The notes beneath the pieces are model-generated. The model saw only the letters and a program-made list of their open reading frames with translations, was not told where the DNA came from and did not search any database. A stretch of 64,000 nt of DNA from Salegentibacter lacus (GTDB taxonomy: Bacteria; Bacteroidota; Bacteroidia; Flavobacteriales; Flavobacteriaceae), in contig NZ_JAIQZB010000002.1 in the NCBI RefSeq assembly GCF_020164555.1, positions 186,001 through 250,000 of the forward strand. The letters run 5' to 3'. Below, piece after piece: positions 17,741 through 27,615 of the stretch. Each line of letters starts with the position of its first letter. The first letter of the stretch is position 1. The position numbers and the translations under genes were made by a program.

Positions 17741-19366
17741 GTGAAAGTTATACAGGGACAGCCCGTAGATATTGAAAACAGGAGAATTTTTTCTGCGGAA
17801 ATCAGTATCGAAAACGGAAAAATTGCAAAAATTGAAGAAAAACAACACGACGTAAAAAGCTTCTTGCTTCCCGGGTTTATCGATGCCCATATTCATATTG
17901 AAAGTTCGATGCTGGTTCCTACCGAATTTGCAAGGTTGGCAGTAATTCACGGTACAGTCGCTACGGTTTCAGACCCGCACGAAATTGCTAATGTACTGGG
18001 AAAAGAAGGGGTGAAATTTATGATTGAAAACGGAAAGAAAAGTCCGTTGAAATTTAATTTTGGTGCGCCTTCCTGTGTCCCGGCAACTAGTTTTGAAACT
18101 TCGGGAGCTGTAATTAATGCTGAAGGTATAAAAGAATTGCTTGCGCTTCCCGAAATAAAATACCTGGCCGAAATGATGAATTATCCCGGGGTGATTTTTA
18201 AAGATGAAGAAGTGCTGAAAAAAATTGCCTGGGCTAAACATTTTAATAAACCTACCGATGGCCACGCGCCGGGTTTGCGAGGTGAAGATGCCAAAAAATA
18301 TACTGAAGCCGGTATTTCTACAGATCACGAATGCTATACTTACGAAGAAGCTGAAGAAAAACTTGATCTTGGGATGAAGGTGATAATCCGCGAAGGAAGC
18401 GCCGCCAAAAATTTTGAAGCCCTTATAGATTTGCTTCCCGAGCATTATAAAAATATGATGTTTTGCTCTGACGATAAACATCCCGACGATCTGGTTTTGG
18501 GTCATATCAATCAGCTTTGTGCCCGTGCAGTTGCTAAAGGAATTGATGTTTTTAAAGTTCTGAAAGTGGCTTGTATCAACCCAGTAAATCATTATAATTT
18601 GGAAGTTGGGCAGTTAAAAGTAGGCGATCCAGCCGATTTTATTGCAGTAAATGACCTGACCAATTTTAAAGTTTTGCAAACCTATATTGATGGAGAGTTG
18701 GTTGCCGAAAACGGGAAATCGCATATTCAAGCTTCCGCCTTCGAAAAGCCAAATAACTTTAATACTTCCTTCAAGAATCCGGAAGATTTCGAAGTAAAGG
18801 CAACCGGCAAGGCTGTAAAGGTTATCGAAGCTATGGATGGGGAACTTATTACCAACGAGGTTCGGCTTCAGGCTTTAGAAAAAGATGGAAATCTCATTTC
18901 AGATATTGAAAATGATATTTTAAAAATCGCGGTGGTTAACCGGTATGAAGACAAACCTGCTGCAGTAGCTTTTATAAAGAATTTCGGACTAAAAAAAGGA
19001 GCCATAGCCAGCTCTGTAGCCCACGATTCTCATAATATAATCGCTGTTGGAACTTCAGACAAAGAAATTTGCAATGCGATAAACCTCATTATAAAGCATA
19101 AAGGTGGAATTTGCAGTGTAGATAAAAATGACGAAAAAGTTCTTCCGCTGCCAATTGCAGGAATAATTAGCGATAAAGATGGATGGGAAACCGGGAGATT
19201 ATATCAGGAAATCGATGAAATGGCTAAGGATTTAGGTAGCACGCTTAAAGCACCATTTATGACGCTTTCTTTTATGGCCCTGTTGGTAATACCCGATCTT
19301 AAACTTTCAGATAAAGGTTTATTCAGCGGAAAACAATTCGATTTTGTTGATTTGGTTAGTAATTAG
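17741..19366 (+). CDS. Adenine deaminase
   Basis: This amidohydrolase-superfamily enzyme deaminates adenine to hypoxanthine for purine salvage. It has 541 residues, normal for the bacterial Ade type. Metal-binding H50-x-H52 lies in [13 protein letters not shown], and the family-specific [12 protein letters not shown] follows. The segments [11 protein letters not shown] and [10 protein letters not shown] carry further catalytic residues, and the C-terminal half has the VAHDSHNI motif of this family. Translation starts at GTG; no better ATG is available. It is divergent from recJ and convergent with the UDG gene. Confidence 0.92.
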   Translation: MKVIQGQPVDIENRRIFSAEISIENGKIAKIEEKQHDVKSFLLPGFIDAHIHIESSMLVPTEFARLAVIHGTVATVSDPHEIANVLGKEGVKFMIENGKKSPLKFNFGAPSCVPATSFETSGAVINAEGIKELLALPEIKYLAEMMNYPGVIFKDEEVLKKIAWAKHFNKPTDGHAPGLRGEDAKKYTEAGISTDHECYTYEEAEEKLDLGMKVIIREGSAAKNFEALIDLLPEHYKNMMFCSDDKHPDDLVLGHINQLCARAVAKGIDVFKVLKVACINPVNHYNLEVGQLKVGDPADFIAVNDLTNFKVLQTYIDGELVAENGKSHIQASAFEKPNNFNTSFKNPEDFEVKATGKAVKVIEAMDGELITNEVRLQALEKDGNLISDIENDILKIAVVNRYEDKPAAVAFIKNFGLKKGAIASSVAHDSHNIIAVGTSDKEICNAINLIIKHKGGICSVDKNDEKVLPLPIAGIISDKDGWETGRLYQEIDEMAKDLGSTLKAPFMTLSFMALLVIPDLKLSDKGLFSGKQFDFVDLVSN

Positions 19367-19407
19367 AAATAAAATTGGGGTGAATTCTAAATTTTAAATT
19401 TAGTATC

Positions 19408-19974
19408 TCAATCTAAAATTTTATTAACTCTGGCTTGTAAACTTGGTACTACATCTTTTTCAAACCAGGGGTTTTTACTCCTCCAGAAACGGTTCACCGG
19501 CGAAGGATGCGGCAAGCACCAATACTTAGGAAGAAAATCCTTATAAGAACTTACCCTTTGGGTAAGATTCAAATTTCCGGGCAGGTAATAACTGGCAGCG
19601 TAAGCTCCAATTAGAATTTTGAGATGAATATTCTTTAACTCTGAAAGGATAGGATCATGCCACATAGGCGCACATTCTTTTCGGGGTGGTGCATCACCGG
19701 TTTTGGCTTTGCCGGGATAGCAAAATCCCATAGGGAGAATTGCAAAGTTATCGGTATCATAAAAAGTAGTTTCGTCTACTCCCAGCCATTCCCGAAGCTT
19801 TTTTCCGCTTTGGTCGTTCCAGGCAACCCCGGTCTGATGCACTATTCTTCCCGGCGCCTGACTTATTAAAACGATTTTAGAATTTTTAGTAGCCTCTACA
19901 ATAGGTTTTGGTCCAAGCGGTAAATGCTTTTCACAAAATTTACAGGATCTGGCTTCTTTTAGCAATTGCTGCAT
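19408..19974 (-). CDS. Uracil-DNA glycosylase family protein
   Basis: A 188-residue member of the UDG superfamily. Motif A is LISQAPGRIVHQTGVAWND and motif B is LPHPSPVNRFW, the usual uracil-binding and DNA-wedge segments. Several cysteines (CKFC near the N-terminus, then GFCYPG and KECAPMW) could ligate an iron-sulfur cluster as in family 4 and 5 enzymes, but their spacing is not canonical. The start ATG overlaps the rsmI stop by one base (TAATG), so it is translationally coupled to rsmI. The likely role is base-excision repair; some relatives have lost or changed activity. Confidence 0.82.
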   Translation of the reverse strand: MQQLLKEARSCKFCEKHLPLGPKPIVEATKNSKIVLISQAPGRIVHQTGVAWNDQSGKKLREWLGVDETTFYDTDNFAILPMGFCYPGKAKTGDAPPRKECAPMWHDPILSELKNIHLKILIGAYAASYYLPGNLNLTQRVSSYKDFLPKYWCLPHPSPVNRFWRSKNPWFEKDVVPSLQARVNKILD

Positions 19975-20645
19975 TAAGCTTTTCCTTTTACTACAATTAC
20001 AATTTCACCTTTGGGTGGTTTTTGTGTGTAATGCTTAAGTACCTCAGCAGCAGTGCCTCGAATTGTTTCTTCGTGAAGTTTGGTGATTTCCCTGGAAACC
20101 GAAACCGGTCTGTCATCACCAAAATATTCCACAAAATGCTTTAGTGTTTTCAGCAATTTATGTGGTGATTCGTAAAAAATCATTGTTCTGGTTTCTTCGG
20201 CTAGTAAATTCAATCGGGTTTGTCGGCCTTTTTTTACAGGAAGAAAACCTTCAAAAATAAACTTATCATTTGGAAATCCGCTATTTACCAAAGCGGGCAC
20301 AAAAGCCGTAGCTCCCGGAAGACAATCCACTTCTATGCCTGCTTCAACACAAGCTCGCGTTAATAAAAATCCCGGATCTGAAATTGCGGGAGTTCCGGCA
20401 TCACTTATCAGTGCAATATTTTCGCCGCCTTTAATACGCTCAACTATGTGATCTACTGTTTTATGCTCGTTGTGCATATGATGACTTTGCATATGCGTAC
20501 CAATCTCAAAATGCTTCAGAAGTTTCCCGCTATTTCGGGTGTCTTCGGCAAGAATTGTATCTACTTCTTTTAGCACTTTTACCGCCCTAAAAGTCATATC
20601 GTCCAAATTTCCTATTGGCGTGGGCACCAGGAATAATTTTCCCAT
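19974..20645 (-). CDS. rsmI: 16S rRNA (cytidine1402-2'-O)-methyltransferase
   Basis: RsmI uses SAM to methylate the ribose of C1402 in the ribosomal P site. The 223-residue protein begins with LFLVPTPIGNLDDMTFRA and contains ALISDAGTPAISDPG and LPGATAFVPALVNSG, all signature segments of this tetrapyrrole-methylase-fold family. It is the middle gene of a minus-strand operon: unknown protein (10 bases upstream), rsmI, UDG (one-base overlap). Confidence 0.94.
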   Translation of the reverse strand: MGKLFLVPTPIGNLDDMTFRAVKVLKEVDTILAEDTRNSGKLLKHFEIGTHMQSHHMHNEHKTVDHIVERIKGGENIALISDAGTPAISDPGFLLTRACVEAGIEVDCLPGATAFVPALVNSGFPNDKFIFEGFLPVKKGRQTRLNLLAEETRTMIFYESPHKLLKTLKHFVEYFGDDRPVSVSREITKLHEETIRGTAAEVLKHYTQKPPKGEIVIVVKGKA

Positions 20646-20655
20646 TTAGGCGATT

Positions 20656-21450
20656 TTAATTTTGAAATTTGTTCTCTATTTTGGCCATAAATCGCTCTTC
20701 ATAATCTTCTTTTCCCTGCCAATGGTTATAATCTGGTTTTACCACTAACTGAATGAATCGCTGAGCTTCATCTAAAGAACTAAAGGTATTTAACTGAGAA
20801 AGAACACGATTATAATCTGAGGAATTCCCGTCAAAAAGATTCTTTATAAATGAAAGCCGTTCGTTAAGGCCAATATTAATTCCTTTTTTCAACCTGTCGT
20901 TTACAGACCTTGGTTTTTGATCTTTCTGCCGATTATTTAAAGGTTCAAAATCTGGAAGGTTATCATAATCTACCCCAATATTTCTAAAATCGTTTTTAGG
21001 TGCTTCGGCTTTTGGTTTTGTTGGTTCTTCTTTGGCTCTAGGAGATTGCTGTCGTACCGGCGGGGCCTGTGGCTTGGGATTAGCCTCTTCTATAAGTTCG
21101 TCAACTCTTTCAGATTCCGCTGGCATTTGCGCTACGATATCTTTAATTTTTTCGGTATTAGGCTCGGTAATCGCATCGGCATCTTCGCGATATTCGGTAC
21201 CATCAGGGGCATAATCATCCCGTTCTTCCTGCGCCGGGGCTTTTTGCTGAATTTTCTTTTCAAACTTAGGAGTTGGTGTAGCTTCAGGAGCATCAAAAGC
21301 CTGTAAATTTTGTTCGGTAAAATTCAATATTGAAAGCTGCTCATATAAGGTCGCCGCTTTTAATTTAAGCGCTTTCGTATCCAGGTTTTCTTTTTCAGAA
21401 ATTATCTCTTCGGCAAGTTTTACTAACTCTGTTCTAAGTCTATTTTTCAT
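20656..21450 (-). CDS. Conserved protein of unknown function with disordered Pro/Glu-rich middle
   Basis: The 264-residue product has three parts: an N-terminal helical region (about 1-55, MKNRLRTELVKLAEEIISEK), a low-complexity acidic and proline-rich linker (about 56-165), and a compact C-terminal domain (about 185-260, with IGLNERLSFIKNLFDG and DYNRVLSQLNTF). I believe the C-terminal domain is conserved among Bacteroidota, but its function is unknown. No signal peptide or membrane helix is seen. It heads an operon with rsmI and the UDG gene. Confidence 0.7.
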   Translation of the reverse strand: MKNRLRTELVKLAEEIISEKENLDTKALKLKAATLYEQLSILNFTEQNLQAFDAPEATPTPKFEKKIQQKAPAQEERDDYAPDGTEYREDADAITEPNTEKIKDIVAQMPAESERVDELIEEANPKPQAPPVRQQSPRAKEEPTKPKAEAPKNDFRNIGVDYDNLPDFEPLNNRQKDQKPRSVNDRLKKGINIGLNERLSFIKNLFDGNSSDYNRVLSQLNTFSSLDEAQRFIQLVVKPDYNHWQGKEDYEERFMAKIENKFQN

Positions 21451-21586
21451 TTTTCAGCAATATTTATGAACCCTTTTTATTATAATAACCAATATTAAAA
21501 TTCAATATAATCACTTACAAAAAAAGTGCCTTATTTTGGTTTAATAACTTTAGCGCTTACCAACCGGCAATGGCTTGTATTTTTAA

Positions 21587-21594
21587 TAAATTTG
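21587..21594 (+). promoter_or_regulatory. Putative -7 element of tdk-alr
   Basis: TAAATTTG fits TAnnTTTG, 52 bases before the tdk ATG; no spaced -33 match was found. Confidence 0.4.
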
Positions 21595-21646
21595 TTCCAC
21601 CTTTATCAAAAAGGGTAAGTTCCCATTTCGATTTGAAAATTACAAA

Positions 21647-22294
21647 ATGTTTCTCGAAAATACAGTAAATCACGAAGAGCAATTTGGCTGGATAGAAGTT
21701 ATCTGCGGCAGTATGTTCTCTGGTAAGACCGAAGAGCTAATTCGCCGTTTAAAAAGAGCCCAGTTCGCCAAACAAACCGTAGAAATCTTTAAACCCGCCA
21801 TAGACAAGCGCTATGACGAGGAACTGGTGGTTTCTCATGATTCTAACGAAATTAGATCTACGCCGGTGCCTTCAGCCTCAAATATTAGGATCCTTGCCGA
21901 TGGTTGCGATGTGGTGGGAATTGATGAAGCCCAGTTTTTTGATGATGAAATTGTTACTGTTTGTAACGATTTGGCTAACCGCGGAGTTCGGGTAATTGTT
22001 GCCGGTCTGGATATGGATTTTAAAGGAAATCCTTTTGGTCCAATGCCATATCTCATGGCAACTGCCGAGTATGTAACCAAAGTTCACGCAGTTTGCACCC
22101 GCACCGGAAACCTGGCGCAATTTAGCTACCGGAAAGCTATTAACGACGACCTGGTTTTTCTTGGGGAGAATGAAGAATACGAACCATTAAGTCGAGGCGC
22201 CTATTACAAAGCGATGCTAAGAGAAAGGGTTAAGAAATTAGATGTGAACGATGCCGAAGAACTTCACCCAAACTTAAAGAAAAAGAATGCCTAA
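21647..22294 (+). CDS. tdk: Thymidine kinase, type II
   Basis: Phosphorylates thymidine with ATP for nucleotide salvage. The 215-residue protein has the P-loop GSMFSGKT (21-28), followed by [11 protein letters not shown], and the DEAQFFD carboxylate motif. The N-terminal [18 protein letters not shown] form is normal for flavobacterial Tdk. The structural zinc site looks lost: the usual CxxC reads CTRTG, and the later Cys pair region reads EPLSRGAYY. The gene overlaps alr by 8 bases, so the two are translationally coupled. Confidence 0.93.
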   Translation: MFLENTVNHEEQFGWIEVICGSMFSGKTEELIRRLKRAQFAKQTVEIFKPAIDKRYDEELVVSHDSNEIRSTPVPSASNIRILADGCDVVGIDEAQFFDDEIVTVCNDLANRGVRVIVAGLDMDFKGNPFGPMPYLMATAEYVTKVHAVCTRTGNLAQFSYRKAINDDLVFLGENEEYEPLSRGAYYKAMLRERVKKLDVNDAEELHPNLKKKNA

Positions 22295-23393
22295 AGCCGA
22301 AGAAAGTGTTCTGGAAATAGACCTCAACGCACTTGCTCATAATTTTAAAATCATAAAATCGCAGTTAAAACCCGGCGTTAAATTTATGTCGGTTATTAAA
22401 GCTTATGCCTACGGAAACGACTCTGTAGCAATGGCTAAAAAACTGGAAGAACTGGGCACCGATTATTTTGCGGTTGCTTATACTGAAGAAGGGATCAGGC
22501 TTCGAAAAGCGGGAATTAGCAAACCTATTTTAATTTTACACCCGCAGCCGATTAATTATCCTGAAATTATAGAAAATTGCCTGGAGCCTAATTTATACAG
22601 CGCAAGAACGCTTCAGCTTTTTATCGAGATTGCTAAAAAGCAAAATCAGAAAAACTATCCCGTTCATTTAAAATTCAACACGGGAATGAACCGCCTCGGA
22701 TTTACTGAAGCCGATTATCACAATATTCCGGAGAATTTAGAAAAGACAAAATCGGTAAAAGTAGTTTCGGCATTTTCACACTTAGCGGCAAGTGAAGATT
22801 GGAAAGAAAGGGAATTTACGCTTTCGCAAATTTATAAATTCAAGGATTTAGCGGGTAAACTTTTAGATGATATTGGTTACGAGCCGCTTTTACATATTTG
22901 TAATACTTCGGCTATTTTTAATTATCCTTCAGCCACTTTTTCAATGGTAAGAAGCGGTTTAGGGCTTTATGGTTTTGCCAACGATCCTAATCTGGATAAG
23001 AAACTAAAACCGGTTGGCACACTTAAAACTATAATTTCTCAAATTCAGAATTTAAATGAAGGAGATACCGTTGGGTATAGTCGTGCTTTTAAAGCTGAAA
23101 AAACCACCAGAATTGCCACAATTCCAATTGGCCACGCCGATGGTATTAAACGCATTTATGGCCACGGAAAAGCCGGTGTTTTTGTGAACGGTGAATATGC
23201 GCCAATTGCAGGAAGTGTGTGTATGGATATTATAATGATTGATGTTACAAATATAGACTGCAATGAGGGCGACGAAGTAATTGTTTTTGGTGGATCCCAA
23301 CATGTTACAAAACTTGCTGGCGACGGTGGGACCATTTCCTATGAACTTATTACCGGCATTTCCCAGCGGGTGAAGCGGATTATTATTGAGTGA
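22287..23393 (+). CDS. alr: Alanine racemase
   Basis: This PLP enzyme makes D-alanine for peptidoglycan. The 368-residue protein has the PLP lysine K38 in [10 protein letters not shown] and the catalytic Tyr in VGYSRAFK, with the C-terminal beta domain motifs ([23 protein letters not shown]). It starts within the last codons of tdk. In some Bacteroidota the alr domain is fused to MurF; here it is stand-alone and of normal length. Confidence 0.94.
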   Translation: MPKAEESVLEIDLNALAHNFKIIKSQLKPGVKFMSVIKAYAYGNDSVAMAKKLEELGTDYFAVAYTEEGIRLRKAGISKPILILHPQPINYPEIIENCLEPNLYSARTLQLFIEIAKKQNQKNYPVHLKFNTGMNRLGFTEADYHNIPENLEKTKSVKVVSAFSHLAASEDWKEREFTLSQIYKFKDLAGKLLDDIGYEPLLHICNTSAIFNYPSATFSMVRSGLGLYGFANDPNLDKKLKPVGTLKTIISQIQNLNEGDTVGYSRAFKAEKTTRIATIPIGHADGIKRIYGHGKAGVFVNGEYAPIAGSVCMDIIMIDVTNIDCNEGDEVIVFGGSQHVTKLAGDGGTISYELITGISQRVKRIIIE

Positions 23394-23466
23394 TTTCTAT
23401 TCAGAATAAATCGTTTTCAAATTTTATGTAAATTGGCCTGGTTATAACTAATCAACCCAATTTATC

Positions 23467-23901
23467 ATGAGTTTTATCAAAGATTTTAAGGCTTTTATGT
23501 TGAAAGGCGATATTATAGCCCTTGCTACCGCAGTAGTAATCGGTGCCGCCTTCAACAAAATTATCGCTTCTGTTGTTGCCGATGTTATTATGCCTATTAT
23601 TGGTTTAATAACCGGAGGTACAGATTTTACCCAAAAATTTATTGCTTTAGACGGCGTTTCTTACGAAAGCCTTGATGCCGCAAAAGAAGCCGAAGCGGCC
23701 GTAATTACGTATGGAAATTTAATAGATACTATTATTCATTTTGTTATTGTAGCCTTTTTTATATTTTTGGTTTTAAGAGCTTACGAAAAGACTAAAAAAG
23801 AAAAAGAAGCTCCTAAATTAGTTGAACCAAAAGGGCCAACCCAGGAAGATTTGCTTACCCAAATTAGGGACGAGCTCAAAAAACAAGGCAATACGCCTTA
23901 A
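23467..23901 (+). CDS. mscL: Large-conductance mechanosensitive channel
   Basis: A 144-residue inner-membrane channel that opens under membrane tension to release solutes on osmotic downshock. The N-terminal amphipathic segment ([20 protein letters not shown]) and the first membrane helix rich in small residues ([20 protein letters not shown], about 21-40) are typical, as is the second helix (about 82-105) and a charged C-terminal bundle. The gene is followed by a strong terminator. Confidence 0.95.
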   Translation: MSFIKDFKAFMLKGDIIALATAVVIGAAFNKIIASVVADVIMPIIGLITGGTDFTQKFIALDGVSYESLDAAKEAEAAVITYGNLIDTIIHFVIVAFFIFLVLRAYEKTKKEKEAPKLVEPKGPTQEDLLTQIRDELKKQGNTP

Positions 23902-23962
23902 AATTATTAAAGATACGAGCACCGCTATACTGCTCATTTTAAATAAATCGTAATTTAATCAA

Positions 23963-23992
23963 ACCCCACAGGAAACTGTGGGGTCTTTTTTT
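23963..23992 (+). terminator. Intrinsic terminator after mscL
   Basis: ACCCCACAG and CTGTGGGGT pair perfectly over 9 bases around a GAAA tetraloop, followed by C and seven Ts. Confidence 0.9.
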
Positions 23993-24074
23993 AACGAAAA
24001 AGACCAATTAGTTTAAAAACAATAATTCTTTTCAATTTTAGCTTCTGAAAGTGGGCTAGTTAAGTTCTGGTCAA

Positions 24075-24082
24075 TAAATTTG
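24075..24082 (+). promoter_or_regulatory. Putative -7 element of asd
   Basis: TAAATTTG fits TAnnTTTG, giving a leader of about 50 bases that contains a strong hairpin (24105-24124). Confidence 0.45.
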
Positions 24083-24104
24083 CGGCTGGTTTTTAAGAAC
24101 ATAG

Positions 24105-24124
24105 TTTCCCGCCTTCGCGGGAAA
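24105..24124 (+). promoter_or_regulatory. GC-rich hairpin in the asd leader
   Basis: TTTCCCGC and GCGGGAAA pair perfectly around a CTTC loop, ending 17 bases before the asd ATG. There is no T-run, so it is not a terminator. It could stabilise the mRNA or be a stray repeat palindrome. Confidence 0.5.
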
Positions 24125-24141
24125 GACTAAAATTTTATATT

Positions 24142-25131
24142 ATGAGAATAGCAGTGGTAGGCGCTACCGGAATGGTAGGCAAGGTAATGTTACAGGTTTT
24201 AGCAGAAAGAAATTTCCCGGTAACCGAATTATATCCGGTAGCTTCAGAAAGGTCAGTTGGAAAAAAGATCAATTTTCAAGGAAAAGACTATAAAGTTATT
24301 GGGCTTCAGGAAGCGGTAGATATTAAACCGGATATTGCTTTATTTTCTGCCGGTGGGGATACTTCCTTAGAATGGGCTCCTAAATTTGCCGAAAACGGCA
24401 CAACAGTAGTAGATAATTCTTCGGCCTGGAGAATGGATGAAACCAAAAAACTGGTAATTCCGGAAATAAATGCCTCAGAATTAACTAAAGAAGACAAGAT
24501 CATCGCCAATCCAAACTGTTCTACAATTCAGTTATTAATGGCTTTAAAACCGCTGCACGATGCTTTCAAAATTAAACGTGTAATCGTTTCTACTTACCAG
24601 TCCATCACCGGAACCGGTGTTAAGGCAGTGGAACAATTGGAAAATGAATATAAAGGTGAAAAGGGCAAAATGGCTTATCCTTACCCTATTCATAAAAACG
24701 CATTGCCGCATTGCGATGTTTTTCAAGACAACGGCTACACCAAAGAAGAGATGAAACTTACCAAAGAAACCAAAAAGATTCTAGGAGACGATTCGGTTTT
24801 AGTAAGCGCTACTGCAATTAGAATTCCCGTAGTTGGCGGGCATTCAGAATCTGTAAACGTTGAGTTTAAAAATGAATTTGATGAAGCTGAAGTTAGAAAA
24901 ATCCTGAGCCAGTTTCCTGGGGTAACCGTTCAGGATAACCCGGAGACCAATACTTACCCAATGCCTATTTACGCTGAAGGAAAAGACGATGTTTTTGTAG
25001 GCAGAATTCGCAGGGATTATTCCCAGCCAAAGACTTTAAATATGTGGGTTGTTGCCGATAACTTAAGAAAAGGTGCTTCCACAAATACAGTTCAAATTGC
25101 AGAATACCTTATTAAAAATAAGTTGGTATAA
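24142..25131 (+). CDS. asd: Aspartate-semialdehyde dehydrogenase
   Basis: Reduces L-aspartyl-4-phosphate with NADPH to the semialdehyde, the branch point to lysine/diaminopimelate, threonine and methionine. The 329-residue protein has the nucleotide-binding GATGMVG (8-14), the phosphate-binding SSAWRMD, and the active-site C126 in NPNCSTIQ. The catalytic His region GGHSESVNVEF follows. It is a single-gene unit with its own promoter, leader hairpin and terminator. Confidence 0.95.
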   Translation: MRIAVVGATGMVGKVMLQVLAERNFPVTELYPVASERSVGKKINFQGKDYKVIGLQEAVDIKPDIALFSAGGDTSLEWAPKFAENGTTVVDNSSAWRMDETKKLVIPEINASELTKEDKIIANPNCSTIQLLMALKPLHDAFKIKRVIVSTYQSITGTGVKAVEQLENEYKGEKGKMAYPYPIHKNALPHCDVFQDNGYTKEEMKLTKETKKILGDDSVLVSATAIRIPVVGGHSESVNVEFKNEFDEAEVRKILSQFPGVTVQDNPETNTYPMPIYAEGKDDVFVGRIRRDYSQPKTLNMWVVADNLRKGASTNTVQIAEYLIKNKLV

Positions 25132-25158
25132 GCCAGAAAACGCATAAATGATTAACTA

Positions 25159-25193
25159 ATGCCTGTAAAAATGTAACTTACAGGCATTTTTTA
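25159..25193 (+). terminator. Intrinsic terminator after asd
   Basis: AATGCCTGTAA and TTACAGGCATT pair perfectly over 11 bases around an 8-base loop, followed by a T-run. Confidence 0.88.
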
Positions 25194-25223
25194 TGACTAA
25201 CTTTATGCAATAAATCACATTAT

Positions 25224-27380
25224 ATGAAAAAAACATTCTCCGGAATTTTTGCTCTTGCCGTCCTGGCTTCCTGCAATGATTCTAAAAACGAAAAAGAAAT
25301 CAGTTTGAATTACCCTGAAACCAAAAAAGTAGATACGGTTACCGATTATTTTGGGACCGAAGTTAAAGACCCTTACCGCTGGCTGGAAGACGACCGCAGC
25401 GAAGAAACCGAAGCTTGGGTAAAAGCCCAAAACGAGGTAACTTTCGATTATCTAAACAGTATTCCGTATAAAAAAGAGCTGGAAGAAAGACTTTCAGAAA
25501 TATGGAATTACGAAAAAATAAGTGCTCCGTTTGAAGAAGGCGATTACACATATTTCTACAAAAACGATGGCCTACAAAATCAATATGTAGTTTATAGAAA
25601 AAAAGGTGAAGATGGTGAAACAGAAGTTTTCCTGGATCCTAATAAATTCAGCGAGGACGGTACTACTTCCCTTGCCGGCCTAAGTTTCTCTAAAGACGGC
25701 AGTAAAGCCGCTTATGCTATTTCTGAAGGTGGTAGCGACTGGAGAAAAATAATCATTATAGATGCCGAAAATAAAGAACGAGTAGAAGATACTATTCAGA
25801 ATGTAAAATTTAGTGGAATTTCCTGGAAAGGCAACGAAGGTTTTTATTATTCCAGCTACGAAAAACCGGAAGGTAGCGAGCTTTCAGCAAAAACAGATCA
25901 GCATAGATTATTTTACCATAAACTTGGAACTCCACAGAGCGAAGATGAAGTGATTTTTGGAGATTCTGAAGCTCAAAAACATCGTTATGTGCGTGGGGGA
26001 GTTTCAGAAGATGATCGATTTTTATTTATATCTGCAACAAACTCAACTTCAGGAGGGAAGCTTTTTATGAAGGATCTTTCCAAAAATAATCCTGAGTTGG
26101 TAACCATTTTAGGAAATGAAGATACCGAGGCTAGTGTTATAGAAAACGAAGACAGCAAATTGTTCATTGTAACCAATATGGATGCGCCAAATCGTAAGGT
26201 TGTGACTGTAGATGCTGCAAATCCTTCTCCTGAAAACTGGGAAGATTTTATTCCTGAAACAGAAAACGTATTAAGCCCTTCTACCGGTGGCGGATATTTC
26301 TTTGCCGAATATATGGTAGACGCGGTTTCTGAAGTGAAACAATACGATTATGAAGGAAAGTTAGTGCGTGAAGTTGAACTTCCGGGAATTGGTTCAGCCG
26401 GCGGATTTGGCACTAAAAAGGAGAACGAAGAATTATATTATTCTTTTACAAATTATGTAACTCCGGGTACTATTTACAAATATAATATTGAAGAAGGAAC
26501 TTCTGAAGTTTATAATAAACCCAACATAAAATTCAATCCGGACGATTACGAAAGCAAACAGGTTTTTTATACCTCAAAAGACGGGACAAAGGTTCCTATG
26601 ATCATTACTCACAAAAAAGGTCTTGAGCTTAACGGTAAGAATCCAACGATGCTTTATGGCTACGGAGGATTCAATATTAGTTTAACGCCTTCTTTTAGTA
26701 CTGCAAACGCAATCTGGATGGAACAGGGCGGTGTTTATGCCGTTCCAAACCTTCGAGGTGGTGGTGAATATGGCAAAGAATGGCACGATGCCGGTATTAA
26801 ACTGAAAAAACAAAACGTTTTTGATGATTTTATCGCTGCCGCGGAATACCTTATTGAAGAAAATTATACATCAAGTGATTACCTGGCGATTCGCGGAGGT
26901 TCTAACGGCGGACTTTTAGTTGGAGCAACTATGACCCAGCGTCCAGATCTTATGAAAGTAGCCTTACCAGCCGTGGGCGTAATGGATATGCTTCGTTACC
27001 ATACTTTCACTGCCGGTGCAGGCTGGGCTTACGATTACGGAACTGCAGAAGATAGTGAAGAAATGTTTAACTACCTTCTTGATTATTCACCGGTTCATAA
27101 CCTGGAAGAAGGAACCGAATACCCTGCTACTTTGGTTACAACAGGGGATCACGACGATCGCGTAGTACCTGCACATTCTTTTAAATTCGCCGCCGAATTA
27201 CAGGACAAGCAAGCCGGAGAAAACCCAGCTTTAATAAGGATTGAGACCAAAGCCGGCCACGGTGCTGGAAAACCTACAAAAATGATTATTGAAGAATATG
27301 CCGATATTTTTGGATTTACTCTTTACAATATGGGCTTTGATGTTTTACCAAATAAAACTGAAGAAGAAGTAAAAGGATAG
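25224..27380 (+). CDS. Prolyl oligopeptidase family lipoprotein (S9A)
   Basis: A 718-residue peptidase that cleaves peptides after proline. An N-terminal lipobox (LASC, C17) marks it as a lipoprotein exported to the periplasm and anchored to the outer or inner membrane. The beta-propeller domain spans about 60-410 and the alpha/beta hydrolase domain about 440-700. The catalytic triad is S560 (RGGSNGG), D644 (DHDDRV) and H679 (AGHGAGK). The [14 protein letters not shown] segment is a family hallmark. It is a single-gene unit bounded by terminators. Confidence 0.93.
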   Translation: MKKTFSGIFALAVLASCNDSKNEKEISLNYPETKKVDTVTDYFGTEVKDPYRWLEDDRSEETEAWVKAQNEVTFDYLNSIPYKKELEERLSEIWNYEKISAPFEEGDYTYFYKNDGLQNQYVVYRKKGEDGETEVFLDPNKFSEDGTTSLAGLSFSKDGSKAAYAISEGGSDWRKIIIIDAENKERVEDTIQNVKFSGISWKGNEGFYYSSYEKPEGSELSAKTDQHRLFYHKLGTPQSEDEVIFGDSEAQKHRYVRGGVSEDDRFLFISATNSTSGGKLFMKDLSKNNPELVTILGNEDTEASVIENEDSKLFIVTNMDAPNRKVVTVDAANPSPENWEDFIPETENVLSPSTGGGYFFAEYMVDAVSEVKQYDYEGKLVREVELPGIGSAGGFGTKKENEELYYSFTNYVTPGTIYKYNIEEGTSEVYNKPNIKFNPDDYESKQVFYTSKDGTKVPMIITHKKGLELNGKNPTMLYGYGGFNISLTPSFSTANAIWMEQGGVYAVPNLRGGGEYGKEWHDAGIKLKKQNVFDDFIAAAEYLIEENYTSSDYLAIRGGSNGGLLVGATMTQRPDLMKVALPAVGVMDMLRYHTFTAGAGWAYDYGTAEDSEEMFNYLLDYSPVHNLEEGTEYPATLVTTGDHDDRVVPAHSFKFAAELQDKQAGENPALIRIETKAGHGAGKPTKMIIEEYADIFGFTLYNMGFDVLPNKTEEEVKG

Positions 27381-27400
27381 TTTAATTCTTTCAAATTCAA

Positions 27401-27437
27401 ACCTCACAGATTTAAAAACTGTGAGGTTTTTTTATTT
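27401..27437 (+). terminator. Intrinsic terminator after the prolyl oligopeptidase
   Basis: AACCTCACAG and CTGTGAGGTT pair perfectly over 10 bases around a 9-base A/T loop, followed by seven Ts. Confidence 0.88.
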
Positions 27438-27494
27438 AAAAACTGAAGTGAATAAAGTAGAGTTTAGCGTTCACAAATACAACAAAGATTAGAT

Positions 27495-27561
27495 TTGGCT
27501 AAACTTGTTTCAGCTTCCATGATTATAACAAAGTAGATCCTGAAATAAAATCAAGATGACG
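27495..27561. repeat. Two-hairpin intergenic repeat, degenerate copy
   Basis: In inverted orientation, CTTGTTTCAGCTTC is followed by TAGATCCTGAAAT and GATGACG, the same blocks as at 57960-58038. The first half has drifted, so its hairpins no longer pair well. Confidence 0.55.
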
Positions 27562-27615
27562 ATTTATGAGCTTTCCGAGACTTTTTTAATGTCCAGTTTT
27601 ATAGGATTAAGATTC

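Noticed and set aside
17969-18592. A 207-codon minus-strand frame inside adenine deaminase
   Set aside because: The deaminase motifs are on the plus strand in this exact stretch; the antisense frame has a biased Phe/Ile/His-rich composition.
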